Shown: positions 40,701-54,900 of the stretch, one piece after another | How positions within the stretch are numbered: position 1 is the first letter of the stretch | Layout of the letters: every line of letters starts with the position of its first letter | Origin: Nematostella vectensis | Lineage: Eukaryota > Cnidaria > Anthozoa > Actiniaria > Edwardsiidae | Direction: 5' to 3' | DNA length: 60,000 nucleotides | Assembly: GCF_932526225.1 (NCBI RefSeq) | Contig: NC_064047.1 | Location: 2,605,501 to 2,665,500, forward strand | The notes under the pieces: generated by a model | Databases searched by the model: none | Told to the model about the DNA's origin: nothing | The model's input: the letters and a program-made list of their open reading frames with translations, nothing else | Translations under genes and position numbers: made by a program

Positions 40701-41759
40701 CCGAAATGCATAATAGGGGCATATAATGCCGTCAAAGAATATAATTTTATCAGAATGCATTAGAGTCACTGTGTGTGGACTTTGAGCTGTCATGACTTTG
40801 GAATGCAAAACACAATAATCAAGAAATTTATGCCACAGTGTGGGGTGGAGAGCGTACTGCATGACTCCAACCTCAGTGGGTTGCAAGGAGAACCTGCCTC
40901 TGTAGTCTGGCCCTAATCACACGAGATTGAACTCCAATCAATGGAAACTTTACTGTTAAGGTAAGGTTTGATTGCCAAATGTAAATGATCAATTGGTTGA
41001 AGTCCCTAGCAGGGGGTACTTTCTGCAGGTTTCCAAACTCCATGCCCTGAACAGGGCACATAATTGTTGGACAATTTAGGGGTTTTGTCTTGAACAGAGA
41101 ATGCTTTTCCCAGATTTGTTCCCTATAACAGTGTCTCTGTTTAAAAACCTCAGTGGCAAACCAATAGCCAAGCATGGGGTTGAGTACCAATTCAAATGTG
41201 GTTAATTGGTAGCCCACTCAGTATGATTTAGTTGACATTTTTTGTGAGCTTGATTGTTTTTAAAAGGGATGTTTGATTGACTTCAGGCAAACATTAGTTA
41301 TGATAAGGCTTCAGTTAATGTGTTTATGCTATGGGGTGGTGCAATAACATATTGTAAATATAGGTACAGTAAACACCCGCATATAAGAACACACAATTTC
41401 AGAGATCAGACTGATTATGTTCTTATTTATCAGATGCTTAGTGAAAAATCACCCTCAGGATGTTCTTAAATGTTCTTTTTTTTAATTCAGTGTTGTACAC
41501 TGTTGGTAGAAACATTTAATCATGTTTTTGGACAATAACATAAATTGATGGAACAATGATTAAAAATCTAATGTTCAAATAGGTCTACTGTAATCAGTAA
41601 TGTAACAAAACAGTAACAAGAAGGGTGCATGTTATAGTTCTTATGGTAATTCGTGTGATTTTGACACCCTTCCCATTTTATAAGAACATTTTTCCTTTTC
41701 CAGGCTGACATTGTTCTTATAAAAGTGGTGTTTTTTTTTGCCAAATTTCAGCCAGATGT
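37748..41759 (+). repeat. 4-kb direct tandem duplication, unit 2
   Basis: Second unit, continuous to the right with the intact MITE and the STRA6-like copy B upstream region. Both units have 11 array copies and very few differences, so the event looks recent compared with the A/B duplication. Confidence 0.94.
38890..39206 (+). repeat. 27-bp minisatellite, 11 copies (4-kb unit 2)
   Basis: Identical in copy number and entry sequence to the array 4016 bp upstream. Confidence 0.95.
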
Positions 41760-41796
41760 TCTTAATTCGTGTGTTCTTATATGCAGGTGTTTGCTG
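41367..41796 (+). mobile_element. TA-flanked MITE, copy B
   Basis: Complete, with both inverted ends and flanking TA; counterpart of 2657-3089. Confidence 0.75.
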
Positions 41797-42844
41797 TACA
41801 GTATCAGGCGCGTACACAGGGGGTAGCACAGGGTGCACTCACCCCCCTTGATACCTATGACTGCGCACCCACATTAGCCTGAGCATCAGTTATAATTCGT
41901 AAATCTATATAAAATAAAGAAAATATCAGGATCTCGTCGCCCAAATGGATTTTCGATCAAAAAGTAAAGTAAGCTTAGGTACTAAGTATTCTTGCAATGC
42001 ACTATTATAAAGTCTCCACAAAAATATCTCAATCAAAAGACAGCTAGAAAACAACGAAATGAAAAGCTCCAACTCTTCACAATGCCTCTCTCTATTGCTC
42101 TGACAGTGGAAGTTTTTGCAAATATATGATTGGACCGGTACACGTGCTAGGCGTAAAACTCGTTTGACCTCGAATCATGCCCAATCAATGCGTCAAATAG
42201 CATTGCATTTCAGATAAATCTATTCGGAGAGTAGTATATATTTAAGTAAATTGCTAAGAAAACAAATTGAGTTTTTAGCTCTCACGAAAACAACACAGAA
42301 ATGATCCGAGTTTTCGTACTTACCCGCCATGTTGTTTTGGCTTGTCAAGACATGATGCGCAGAAAAGAAGAAGTTTAGTACCATCTGCGCACATGACCGG
42401 CTTGATGTTATGAGTCAATTCAAGCGCATTTGATATTTGATCATAATCGTCAATTCATTTAAGCGATCATGTTGCCTCGTGCTAGCAAGGCATTCGTGTT
42501 CAGGCGTTAACAATAACTACGGCAGCGACAGCGAAAAGGTAACTCAGTTTTAAGTCAAATGCAGTTCTCGCTTCATTCCTTTCATTCATTTATCATTGAC
42601 ATAAGTTATAGTTTAGTTGTCATGCTTCAATAACTTACGGGGTTTTGCCAGTTGGAGAACCAGTCCGACTCGCTCGTTCTCCTTAGTTGCGTTAGCTCAA
42701 ACTTATCGAATACTTATCGATATATTCAATTTTAATTTGAAATCAGCTCAGCTGCTCCATACAAAAGTTAACCAAGCTTCTGGGATTATATGTATGTTTT
42801 GATGAAGTTGTCATGATATTTTACACCAGACCGCTTATCACGCA

Positions 42845-45393
42845 CCAGACTGAAGTTAGTTCCTTATTCGCAGTTCCTTTTTCGTCTGTTTCATTATTCG
42901 CTCAGTTCCTTATTCAAATCCGGGGGGGGTACTTACATTATACCTTTTAATTAGAGTTGAAACAGTATTTAGGCATAACAGTTTATTCAGAACAAGTCCA
43001 ACAGCATTTTCTTCGGGTAAATTTGGATGCTTTAACGTGCTCGCTGCTAAGCGGAGCTGTGAACATGAGACTGTCTGCTACAAAAGGTCAAATTACGAAA
43101 TGCGTGCAATCGCTTTCACAAATGAATCTAGCAAAAGAGAGGAAATCTACCTCTCATCTAATAAATGTATTTATATCTTGGGCTTTCTTTCCAAACGCAT
43201 TAATATATTTAGAGGAGAAGTATTCACGCTTTACTCGACTATGTACTCGTGTAGAAGGAATTTGACCTCGCTAACAAAACCACAATTTGACAGATAGTGC
43301 TTGTTGTCAATTAACACCTTGGCTACCAGATAAGGCTCTGTCAAAACAAATAGATTAGTGTAGAGACACGAATAGGGAACTGTTCCTTATTCAAGTTAGT
43401 TTTCGCGAATAAGGAAATGGAATCTCCCAACGTCAGATTTCGTTTTACGACTTATCCGAATAAGGAATGGACTATGAAGAGGATTGTCAGTGTTTGCTCA
43501 TCATTTCTCAATAAAGGAAATGAAATTTTATAACGCCCGATTTCGCTTTAACGACTCCTTTCAAAAGAGTTCTCGAAAAAGAAAATGGTATTTCATAACT
43601 CCCGATCTCGTTTTAACTAATTATCCGAATAAGGAATAGACTAAAAAGAGGGTTTTTCATATTTTCTAAACATTTCTCGAATAAGTAATGGAATCTCCCG
43701 ACGTCCGATTTCGTTTTACGACTTATCCGAATAAGGAATAGACTAAAGAGAGGGTTCTTTAGTAATTTCTAAACATTTCTTTAATAAGGAAATGGTATTT
43801 TATAACGCCTGATTTCTTTTTAACTACTTATCCGAATAAGGAATAGACTAAAAAGAGGGTCGTTAGTGTTTTCTTGACATTTCTCGAATAAGGAAATTTT
43901 ATCTCATAATGCCCGATTTCTTTTTTACCATGGAAGCACGGGTGGCCTAGTGTGTTAGCGCGTCGGCCTCTCACCGCTGTGGCCCAGGTTCGAATCCTGG
44001 CTCAAACTGGGGATTTTTTCCGGGTTCCTGCCTTGAATCGAATTTGTCACAAGTGAGTTGAAGTTATTCTCCCGTGTTTCCAGTCTTCTCGGATAAGGAC
44101 ACTAAACCGGAGGTCCCGTCTCTTCAAGCTGCACTACATTAACCTGAACCGAAGGGACGTAAAAGAACCACTGGGGACGCAATAAACCCTCTGGCAGTGA
44201 CCACCCCCAGTGACAGTGCTTACTTACCGAGGAATCGGTCTCCTAGTATTAGCGAAAGCTACCTATAGGAGTAATAATAAATCAAATCAAATCAACCACT
44301 TATCCGAATAAGGATTAGACTATAAAGATGATTGTTAGTGTTTGCACACCGTTTTTTTTTCGTAAAAGGAAATGAAATTTTGTTATTACGATATATTTGA
44401 ATAAAGATTTGCGATATTTTCGAATAAAAGAATATAACGTTTGTTAAATGCATGAATTTATTGAAATATACGGGTGACACCAGCCTTCATAACTATTCCG
44501 ATCTCGTGTGTAATACATAATAAGAATTGTCTATAATGAGCTTGTACTTGCTCATTTCCTTATACCAAGGATATTATGCAAATGGTTTGTGGTTATTTGA
44601 AATTTTTTTTATTAAATTTGAAAATCTATTACTTGCATATTTGGTTGAAAATCTTACACAATGAATAAATTTATTTGAAATAATTTTATTTACGAAATCG
44701 GGAGTTATGAAATTTCCTTTGCTTTATTGAGAAATGATGAGCAAACACTGACAATCCTCTTCATAGTCTATTCCTTATTCGGATAAGTCGTAAAACGAAA
44801 TTGGACGTTGGGAGATTCCATTTCCTTATTCACGAAAACTAACTTGAATAAGGAACAGTTCCCTATTCCTGTCACTGCACTAATCTATTTGTTTTGTCAG
44901 AGCCTTATCTGGTAGCCAAGGTGTTAATTGACAACAAGCACTATCTGTCAAATTGTGGTTTTGTTAGCAAGGTCAAATTCCTTCTACACCTGTACGTAGT
45001 CAAGTAAAGCGTGAATATTTCTCCTCTAAATATATTAATGCGTTTGGAAAGAAAGCCTAAGATACAAATACATTTTTTAGATGAGAGGTAGATTTCCTCT
45101 CTTTTGCTAGATTCATTTGTGAAAGCGATTGCACGCATTGCGTAATTTGACCTTTTGTAGCAGATAGAGTCTCATGTTCACAGCTTTGTTAGCAGCAAAG
45201 CACGTTAAAGCAACCAAAATTACCCGACGAAAATGCTGTTGGACTCGTTCTGAATAAACTGTTATGCCTAAATACTGTTTCAACTCGAATTAAAAGGTAT
45301 TATGTAAGTACCCCCCGGATTTGAATAAGGAACTGAGCGAATAAGGAAACAGACGAAAAAGGAACTGCGAATAAGGAACTAACTTCACTCTGG
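42845..45393. mobile_element. Long-inverted-repeat (fold-back) element, full-length, copy B
   Basis: Same ends as 4874-5712, with inverted arms extending inward for about 650 nt on each side. After the left arm there are about five ~115-bp subrepeats (43395-43930), each containing TTATCCGAATAAGGAAT, interrupted by a SINE (43936-44295). No transposase. Such structures resemble Foldback-type or large MITE elements moved in trans. Confidence 0.85.
43936..44295 (+). mobile_element. tRNA-Glu-derived SINE with Meta-SINE-like conserved core
   Basis: The head resembles tRNA-Glu: GGTGGCCTAGTGTGTTAGCG (A-box region), CCTCTCACCGC around a CUC anticodon, and B box GGTTCGAATCC at 43987-43997. At about 44089-44120 the core GGATAAGGACACTAAACC followed by GGAGGTCCCGT resembles the conserved Nin/Meta-SINE domain of many metazoan SINEs. 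The tail is an AAATC repeat. It is nested in the fold-back element. Confidence 0.82.
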
Positions 45394-45970
45394 TTTATCA
45401 TGCTACCAGCTTCTTTGTCATTCATTCATTCCATAGTTCTTCGAGGCGCGTTGTCAGCATCTGCTCTGGTTTTAAACGCTCAACCCACCCAGAAATATTT
45501 TGTGGCATATAAATATGTCTTGTCTTGCATACTCTTGACATATAAGTATGGCAAATACAGTATGGGTGGCATAAGGAATGTAATGTATGCAAAGATTTGG
45601 ATGCAAAGATTGTAGTGCAAAGAAAATGGCCTTTTGACACGTGGTATTATTTATGTGAAATATATGTGAAAAGATCATGTGACATATAGTGGAGAAAAGA
45701 AGCAATATTCAATCCAACTGTTATTCAACATTCAACCCCTTATTTGACTGTATTCAATCACAATTGTTCAACTTTCAACCACTTCATTCAGTAGGGTGTG
45801 CATTTGCTTCTTTGAAAACACACACGTCGATTGATAAACCGGGCATATTTAATAGCCCCTGTGCACACTGCTAAGAATAATTATGCCAGCCAGATAAATT
45901 AAAGAGAAGAGAAGGGACATTTGCTTTCAGGATGTATTTAAAAAAAAGTAAACTTTTTTTCTATTTTCAG

Positions 45971-48900
45971 CCTTACAACTATGAGCTCCGAGACCCCAGA
46001 GACGGAATGCAGTCCTTTTGACACAGATATTTTTGATCTTGCCTGCCTTGGGCCTGCTGTGAGTGACTAGTAGAATTAATTTATTACTGTTTATATTGAA
46101 TATACACTCCTTTTTTTATAAGATCCTTTTTTTATGAGAACGTCCAGCCTGAGATTTCACCAAATTTTAAAAACATGCTAAGGACATGCCGAGGCACAGA
46201 TAGCAGATTTTTTTTATTTTTTAGTCCTCATGCGTTCTAAAATGCAGAATCAAATTGTGCTCATAGTAGCAACCTTACTATTGCTATTGATCATTAGTGT
46301 AATTCTCTTCCTAATAATTCATTGGGTATTTATCCCTATATACTCTAAAATTTAAGAACATCTTTAAGAACATTTTCAGTCTCAAAATGTCCCAAAAATA
46401 AAAACGAAAAATTTTAAACTGAAAATTAGACATTCTTATAAAAGAAAGAGTTAGCGGCTTGATCTATCTGATAGTGAGCAAGCGTACCATACACACGAAA
46501 ATGGGCTCCTGTAGTCTTTATTGGAATATTATATAATAACATTCAGACTTCTATTTATGTTGTTATCCCAATAATTACAAACAAAATGTGATCGCAATAC
46601 AAATGAATATTCCTACGAAGTAATACATCCATGTGTAAAAAAAATCATTGACTTAACTATCTTGTTGTTAGTGGTGTTATTTTCAATTTTAAAATTATAA
46701 TATGCTTTTTGTTGTAATAAATTGATAACAACACTATATTTCATTGATCTTATGTTATTTCCACAGTTTGCCATTCTTATAGGTCTTTCGTTCTTTGTAA
46801 AGAGAAAAAACTCACAAGTTTGCCGTGGTAGATTTGGAGTACTTATGTAAGTGATTTTCATTCCTCTATCAATAAACAGATAAATGTGCGTAAAGGTAAG
46901 TTGAAAAAACTGGTGTTTTTCATGATATTTACACAAAGTTTGAAACACAGAAACATTCTAAAAATAACTTAACGTGTGCCAAAGGCAGGAAGGTTACTTT
47001 TGGCCTAAATCTTTAAAAGGGGAAATCCTTGCAGTGATGTGCTACAGACAAGCTTGTTAAAGGCAATAAAGGCAACTAATCATGTGAACACTTCTTAGCA
47101 ACAGATAACAACAACAACAACAACAACAAACTTATTCAGTATATCAAAAAAGGTTTCGATGTCAGAAAGGGATTATTTTTATTAAGAAAATATTGGGGTT
47201 TTTTTCGTCGCTCTCTGGCTTGACCTAAGTGGAACTCGCCTTCAGTGAATAGCTGTGTCTCTTTGTTTACCGCAGTGATTTTAAACAGATACTAATCAGA
47301 ATAACTTATCAGATACTAAAGATAAACTAATAGCAAAAGGGAGGGGGGGTATTGTAGTCTTCTTAGCTGTTCCACTTGCGTGGTCTTCACTGTCAACAAC
47401 ATTCATTATGTCGGCGCCAAAAAGAACAAAAGTAAACTTTTGCTATTTAACGTTTAAAAATGTATATTATAGCCATTCCCTGTATTGCACAGAAAGTATC
47501 AAGCGCCTACAAAATATTCTAATCAGACATTAGTCTAGGATCCACACAAATTTCAGAAGTTCCTGTAAATAATTTAAGAAACTAAATGTCTTTCCATTGA
47601 TTCTAGCTGATTTTACTAGGTAAATAGGAGTTTTTATACATTTTTTTTATGAAGTTAACCCCCTTGGCCGAGTATCTGTTTAGTATCTGAGGGATTAGTA
47701 TCTAGGATCACCGAGGTCTTTGTTTTCTGTCTCCATTTTTGTCAACCATATTCAATGTCCTTCCTTCTACTAAATGCACCTCTGTCAACAACACTCTATT
47801 TTTTTTCTCTTTAAGTCCAATGAATTTCCTACAAGATCACCACAAGAACAGACTTATGTTTGCAATGGTGTTTGGGGCAGTTTCTGGATCCTGCATAAAT
47901 CTTGCTGTGAGTGCCATTTTTGGCGTTCAGTCATATGCAGCTGCTTTCAATTCACCCTGGAAAAAAGGTGAACAATTTAACACAAACATCTTTGCTCAAT
48001 TTTGCAAAGTTGCTACCCTGCGGAAGTTTTCTGTACAGTACAACTCACCTTTTTATATATTTTTTCTATCACAGCGTTTAAAAATGTTGCTATGGTCCTA
48101 CTTTATGTAGTCCTCAATTACCCATTCTTTGCTTGCTTGTCAACAAACCAGCAATTAGTAGGTGCTATACTCGGGATGGCCTACACTTTGCTGAGGTGAG
48201 TGAAGTAACTGAATAAAAACAGACGGAGGTGATTGTCTGCAAAAAATTTTTACCCCTAAGACAAGGCAAATTGGGTGTGGTCAAATGTCAGATCAGTTAA
48301 GCACCCCCTTAGGAATAGCAACTGGCCAATTTTTACCCCCCACCCCGACCGTGTTATTTAAATCAATAATTGAACTACATGTTAAATTATAAATAATATC
48401 ATATAAATAATAAATACTTGAAAGTTTATAGAAAACCCTCATCAATATAGGAGATAAGCTTTGTATCATAAGCTCACAGTCAGATTTAAATATTTCCAAA
48501 TTTAATAAGAGTCACATGATGAGAGTATGAGCATGCATAATATTCAGGCAGGCATGAGAGTGTGTAGGAGCCCTGATGAACTTATCATCTCTCCTGTGTG
48601 ATAAATGTTACCTCGTGAACTTATCATCTCTCCTGTGTGATAAATGTTACCTCATGAACTTACCATCTCTCCTGTGTGATAAATATTACCTCATGAACTT
48701 ATCATCTCTCCTGTGTGATAAATGTTACCTCATGAACTTATCATCTCTCCTGTGTGATAAATGTTACCTCATGAACTTATCATCTCTCCTGTGTGAAAAA
48801 AGTTTCATGAACTTATCATCTCTCCTGTGTGATAAATGTTACCTCATGAACTTACCATCTCTCCTGTGTGATAAATATTACCTCATGAACTTATCATCTC

Positions 48901-51900
48901 TCCTGTGTGATAAATGTTACCTCATGAACTTATCATCTCTCCTGTGTGATAAATGTTACCTCGTGAACTTATCATCTCTCCTGTGTGAAAAAAGTTTCAT
49001 GAACTTATCATCTCTCCTGTGTGATAAATGTTACCTCATGAACTTATCATCTCTCCTGTGTGATAAATGTTACCTCATGAACTTATCATCTCTCCTGTGT
49101 GATAAATGTTACCTCATGAACTTATCATCTCTCCTGTGTGATAAATGTTACCTCATGAACTTATCATCTCTCCTGTGTGATAAATGTTACCTCATGAACT
49201 TATTATCTATCCTGTGTGATAGATGTTGCCATAGTTAATCCCCTCTATTAACATTGCGAAACATTGCCTCGAAATATTCGGGGGGGGGGGGGGTTACAAT
49301 ACAGAAATATTCAGGAAATGTTTTGGGACACAGCCATGCCCCTACTGGTCATTCCCTTATGATTCTTGAAAATATTAAAGGGGGGCAAGTTCCCCCAGTT
49401 CCCCACCCCCTGCTACTGTGGTTAAGAATGTTGTTTCCGGCTTAAAACTAAATTGAATGTACGTTGTGATTGCAGGTTGGTTGGACTTTTGGTTGCAGTT
49501 TCCTACTGTACCAACCCATACAACGAGTTTGAGGTCAGTGCCAGTTTACGCTCCAGCACAATATAAATACCGACTCACTCAAAGAATTCATTTCCATTGA
49601 CTAGAGGTGCTTTCAATAAAGTATTGTTATTAAACACGCCCGCTATAAAAGGATGCTCCGCCCTCTTTTTCGCAAGCTCTCGCGCAAGTCGTCGTCATTC
49701 ACATCCAGTGCTGACCTCTGAAATAAAGTCATTCAGGTGCGGGCGCAGACAAACATAACAGGTTTGCAAAATTCATCACTTCAAAACCTAATTCCCCCTT
49801 ATTTTTCGTTTTGTTATAAGAAAAGGCCAATAAATAGATTGTGTTTACTTGAATGGTGTGTTTTCAGCCGATTTTGAACTCTATTTCTTTTTGCATCTAC
49901 GGACTTCTGCACTGAGTGAAATCAAATGACGAATGATAGCTTGCCTTGCTTGGCATGTTCTTTTTATAGTGCACGTTCGTGTTTAAACAAGGACCCGCGG
50001 TATGTCATGTGCAGAGCTCCGTAAATATCCAAAAAGCAGAAGAAGGAAGGAATGTTCTGTATACACAAGACAATAACGGCGAGCTTCTTGGAAGCTGTTT
50101 TCTACGGCAGCAACAACAAAAACTGTGTGCGCTCGTTTGAAATGACACTATTATTTAGCCCGCATGTTCAAATAACAAAATCGCTTCATTCTCTATTTCT
50201 TATCTGTCCAGTCACCAGAGAAAATTTAGTTGTCTTTGCACTTTTGATGTTTAAGACATTATTTCAAATGTGAACATATCTCTTTTGCTTCTTTTTCTTG
50301 AGCTCTGCACCCAACAGAGTCTAGCGAAAACGCGCCTTATACCGCAGGTCCTGGTTTAAGCTATTTTACTTCAATCGTGTGGTTATTTTGAAGTTTTCTT
50401 GTAAATTGAAAGGTGTATTTTTAGTTGTAAAAAAAAAATAATAAAGAAGTGGTTGGTCGCCATTAAGGTAATAGGGGGCTAGAGCATGAACGCTTCATAT
50501 TATCCAAAATATTACATAATCTCTATTTCTAATTAAGGCATTCTGATGTTCATTTGCCGAAAGCAGATGTTCATGGGTCCGCGAAGCTCTTTGCCACTAA
50601 GCCAAATATTTCCAACTTTGGTATGATATCGTTTGACACTTCTTGTTTCAGAGTACCGGGATATCACAGTATTACGGCGCTTTGGTACAGTTACCCATCA
50701 TCATTTGTCATATCATCTTGTTCCTCTGTTTTTGCCGATGTTTAACCAAGAAAATTCTAAAAAGAACGGAAATTACAAATCAGGTAAGACGTAGAACTTT
50801 GGTGAACTTCTCCTACCCTTGTACAATATGATTCAAATTAGGCTGCATCAAGAGAGCATAAGATAAGAGAGGGACTCTTTGGTATTACCCACGCGCCATG
50901 TCGATTCCCATACTGGCTATTTTTAGTAACCACCACCCCACTACTGCACGTGAGGATTTGTTCCTCTTTTTTTCCTAGTCCCCCGCGGTTCGCGCATTGT
51001 TCTTTTACCAACTCGACAGAAATAAAAAGAAATCATGAAAATTATCAAACTATGTTTAAGTAAGCAAGATTAGCAAATATACTCACAGAAAGCCAAATCC
51101 TGAATAGTTCAACTGTTTTGCTTGTTTGAACGGCAAAAAAGTGGTCTTTGTCCCCACCCGAACCTCTCTCGCAGTAATATGAAGTAGGCCTTGACGTTTT
51201 TATATTTAGCATTGCAAGGGGCCCTCTAACCCTGATTATGTACCCCTGATTGTTAATCCATTTTGTCACTTATAAGGTTTCGAGACATCCCTCAGTAGCT
51301 GAGGAACACGACAAAATCCACGTGAGATTGTTACTTCGAAACAAGCTAGAATCAAGGTAGTGAAACCCTTACTGCCATTTACCATGTTCATTCCTGGTTT
51401 ATAATCTTTTTATTGCTTTTATCATAAAAACATTCTCAGCGTAATTATTGCGATTTATTCAAAGTTTAAACATTCGCTCGCGACTGCAGGAAAATATAGA
51501 TAAATCATACGTTAATTTAAAGAAGGCCAATCACGCTCCCATTTTTTGCTCCCGCTAAATGCCAAGTCACACAAATAATCCATTTCCCGGCAAATTCAAG
51601 TGAGTAACTGAGAAACTTTCAACAAATATCATTTACTAAAGTATAATAGACTTCAATGATGGATGGTTATTTTTAATTTATTCTGTATTTTTAATTATAA
51701 ATAATAACAATGGAGAAGTTGATGACATTCTTTAAGGCCGTAGATCTTAGGCTGCGGCATCGCTGGAGTTCATTTATAACGATTAAAGAATGTGAATCAA
51801 CCACTCCTGTTATTGTTTGTCATTGAAAATACAACGGTTATTCCTCAATGAAACTTCAAAATAACAATCTACGAATAAAGTATAATACGTTATTGACGAT

Positions 51901-54900
51901 TTTTGATTGAACATGTCTTGGTTACTTGCTTGAATCAGCCGATGAAAATGGATTCTTTGTTCGACTCGTCATTGAGCGGGAGTATAAAATGGCGGCTTGA
52001 TAAGCCTTCTTTTAAAAGTATGTGAATAATTAGTACCTGTTAGCACCTTTCCGTCTTGGAACTGTCATTCGCCATCAGCTTTTTGCCGTTTGTACTGACA
52101 GCGTTTTTTGAATTAAGTGGATACGATAGAAGCTTTCTTTCGATGAAGGCTTCGATTCTTTTAGATGGTGATATTGTAACAATCTTTTCTCTCCTGACTA
52201 TTTTATGTTCACTTTTCTTTTTTGCCTTCCATAGCACGGTGAACACGGATCGGTGGTACATCAAGTTACTGAAAAAGATCTACACCACAAGAACCGGTAT
52301 GCTGTGCTCTTCCTTGTGGAAGGAAGGAGATAAGAAATACTCAAAAGTGTCTTCACTTTCCATTATTGTTAATTCTATTATCGCATTGCATTTGACAAAA
52401 TTCTTGATTGTCTCATCTTTATTTGCATTTGCATTTGAACGGCACATAAAGAGAGTGGCGCATGACATTCGTAACGCATTGAATTCACATACTTTGAAAC
52501 CTACAGCTAAATTATTTCCAATTGATTTTGATTCGTTCAAGCCAGGTCCATATAGTCGTAACAGTCGTAAGAGTCGTCTGTTAAAAAATCCTCGCGACCC
52601 TTACGACTATATGGAAACTTATAGAACTGATTCTATCTCTGACGACTGTGACACTACCCATCGCTTCGGTTTTATCTGTCATAATGGTCGTCCCATCGAG
52701 TGTTTCCAAAAAGTCCTAAGGGTCGCGAGGGATTTTTTGCAGACCACTGTTACGACTGCTATGACTATATAGAAACCAGGCTTTAGAGAGGTCAAGGTTT
52801 ACTGCTTGAAATTAGCCCCCTCCTTTTCTACTATTGTTTACTTCTTACCGATGCCCACTGTGCTTCTTTCACAGACTTCAAGTTTTCCACGCAGATCGTG
52901 AGCATGTTTGCAGTGATCGCTGTATCTATCTATGCTGTAAGTAAAAAATAAGTGACGTGTAGTCTATGTGTTTAATTACAACCAGGGCCGTAGCAGGGGG
53001 TGGAGCATTAGGGGTACGTCCCCCCTAATATTCTCACAAATTTTATGTAAATGACAAGTAGGAGCGTGGATGTGCCCCTCCAATATTTTCTTAATGTTTA
53101 TGTATTGTGCCCCCCCCCCCCCCCCCCATATTTCGAGGCCTGCTACAGGACTGACAACTCAGCTAAAAGAGAGCAGACTAAACAAGTACATACACTTGAA
53201 ATTTGGTGTCTTCTCAAAATCTAGCCTGTGTAGCAAGCGCTAAGGGCTCGGGAAAATGAGGGTTAGACCAGTCACGTCTGGAGAGAATGATAGATCCGAT
53301 TGCCTTATCTCCTTCCCGCTCCTTTCTCAACCCTTCAGGTTTGCAACTCAGGCTACTCAAAATCGAGTTTGCAAAATGAAGTTTACAAGTTGCATGAAAA
53401 AAATCAGGCCCGTTTCCATATGATCAAACGCAAGCATCTTTTAGACGAAACTCATACAAGCTTAACTTTATTCTTGTTTTGTGTTTGTGTGTGTGTGTGT
53501 GTGTGTTTTCAGTTGACCGTTGCTGAGTTGGCGTTAGCTGAAATTGACCCCTTCCATCGATATTTCGCGAATGACATTTTCAAAGGTAACTGGCTAAACG
53601 TAGTGGATATATGTATACTTTCTGGGTGACATGTATTTTCCTCCAGATGCTAAAACTAAAACAACGAGAAATAAAAGTGTGTAACAAAACAACGTAAAAA
53701 CTCAATATAAACTTAAAATAAAGGAACAAATTTTATGCAAAATTTATCCAGTTGGCTAGCTACTGTATCATCAATTTTAAAGTTTGAGTATACAGTCAAG
53801 TGCAGTCTGAACCAGGGCCTTAGCAGGGGGTGGGACACAGGAGGCACATGCCCCCCCCCCTTTTTTGCAAATTATAAGAAAATGACCAGTAGGGGCGTGG
53901 CTTTTCCCCTGCCCCCCCTCCCCCACAATATTTTCTGAATGTTACCCCACCCCCGAAGTTTTGAGGCCGAGGCCTCGTTTATTTTTAATTTTTTTTACGA
54001 AAATGTCTGTTGGCAGTTGACTATACTCTCATTGCTACATCTCTGGTGGACCTTGACTTGCATTGACTTATGTAACTTTACTTATTATATTTTTGTTATT
54101 ATCGTTTTTGTTGACATTATAATACCTCATTAGAATCTTTGCATAGAATGAGATGGGGTTATATGGAAGAAGAAGAAGACCTCATTTTTTGTTTGTGTTT
54201 TTGTTTAGATTCTTGCATAGCGGCTGCGGTCATTTGTACGACGCTCACGATTCTTCAAATGCTTCACTTCGCCAAGTGCCACAGGTAATACTGCTGGTCT
54301 GAAACATGCTTGTCGCATCCTCTTATGCATTCATTTAAATGTATAAACCTGATGGCGAGGGTAATGGTGATGAAGATAATGTTTATGATGAGGATTATGG
54401 TGACAACGATGATAATGGTGATGATGATGACGATGTTATGATGATGATGACGATGATGTGATGATGGTGGTTATGATGATGGCGATGATGTTATGATATA
54501 ATGCTGCTGCTACTGAATGATGATGATGACGATGAATATTATTCTTCTACTGCTGCTGATGATGATAACACCAGGAACCAGACTGAAGGCTAACTCCCCT
54601 GTTTCCCTCCCGAGGTTGTGAAATTACTTTATCTTTTCCCAGGGACCATGTGCTTCTGTCCTTTAAAACAAGATCATACAGAAAGCCTTCTCATCTGGTG
54701 GTAAGAACCTCAGAAAAGGACAATTAACTCTTTGACCTCAGTGTGACCGGGTATTTTGGGTTATTTTAGATTTTGCAAAGATTTTGAGTAAGTGATTTTG
54801 GGATTGCGATTATAATTGTTTTACGTATTTTACGGGTTGTTTCTCAAACGTGATTCTAATTCGATCGGTACAAGTTTAGGAATTTACTTACAACGTGCTC

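Noticed and set aside
43936-44010. Functional tRNA-Glu gene
   Set aside because: The cloverleaf is degenerate, and the sequence continues into a SINE body with a conserved core and an AAATC tail, so it is a tRNA-derived retroposon.
52056-52772. 238-codon + strand frame in copy B
   Set aside because: It is a chance read-through containing exon 8 plus MITE and intron sequence; the equivalent frame in copy A is broken, while exon 8 itself splices consistently.
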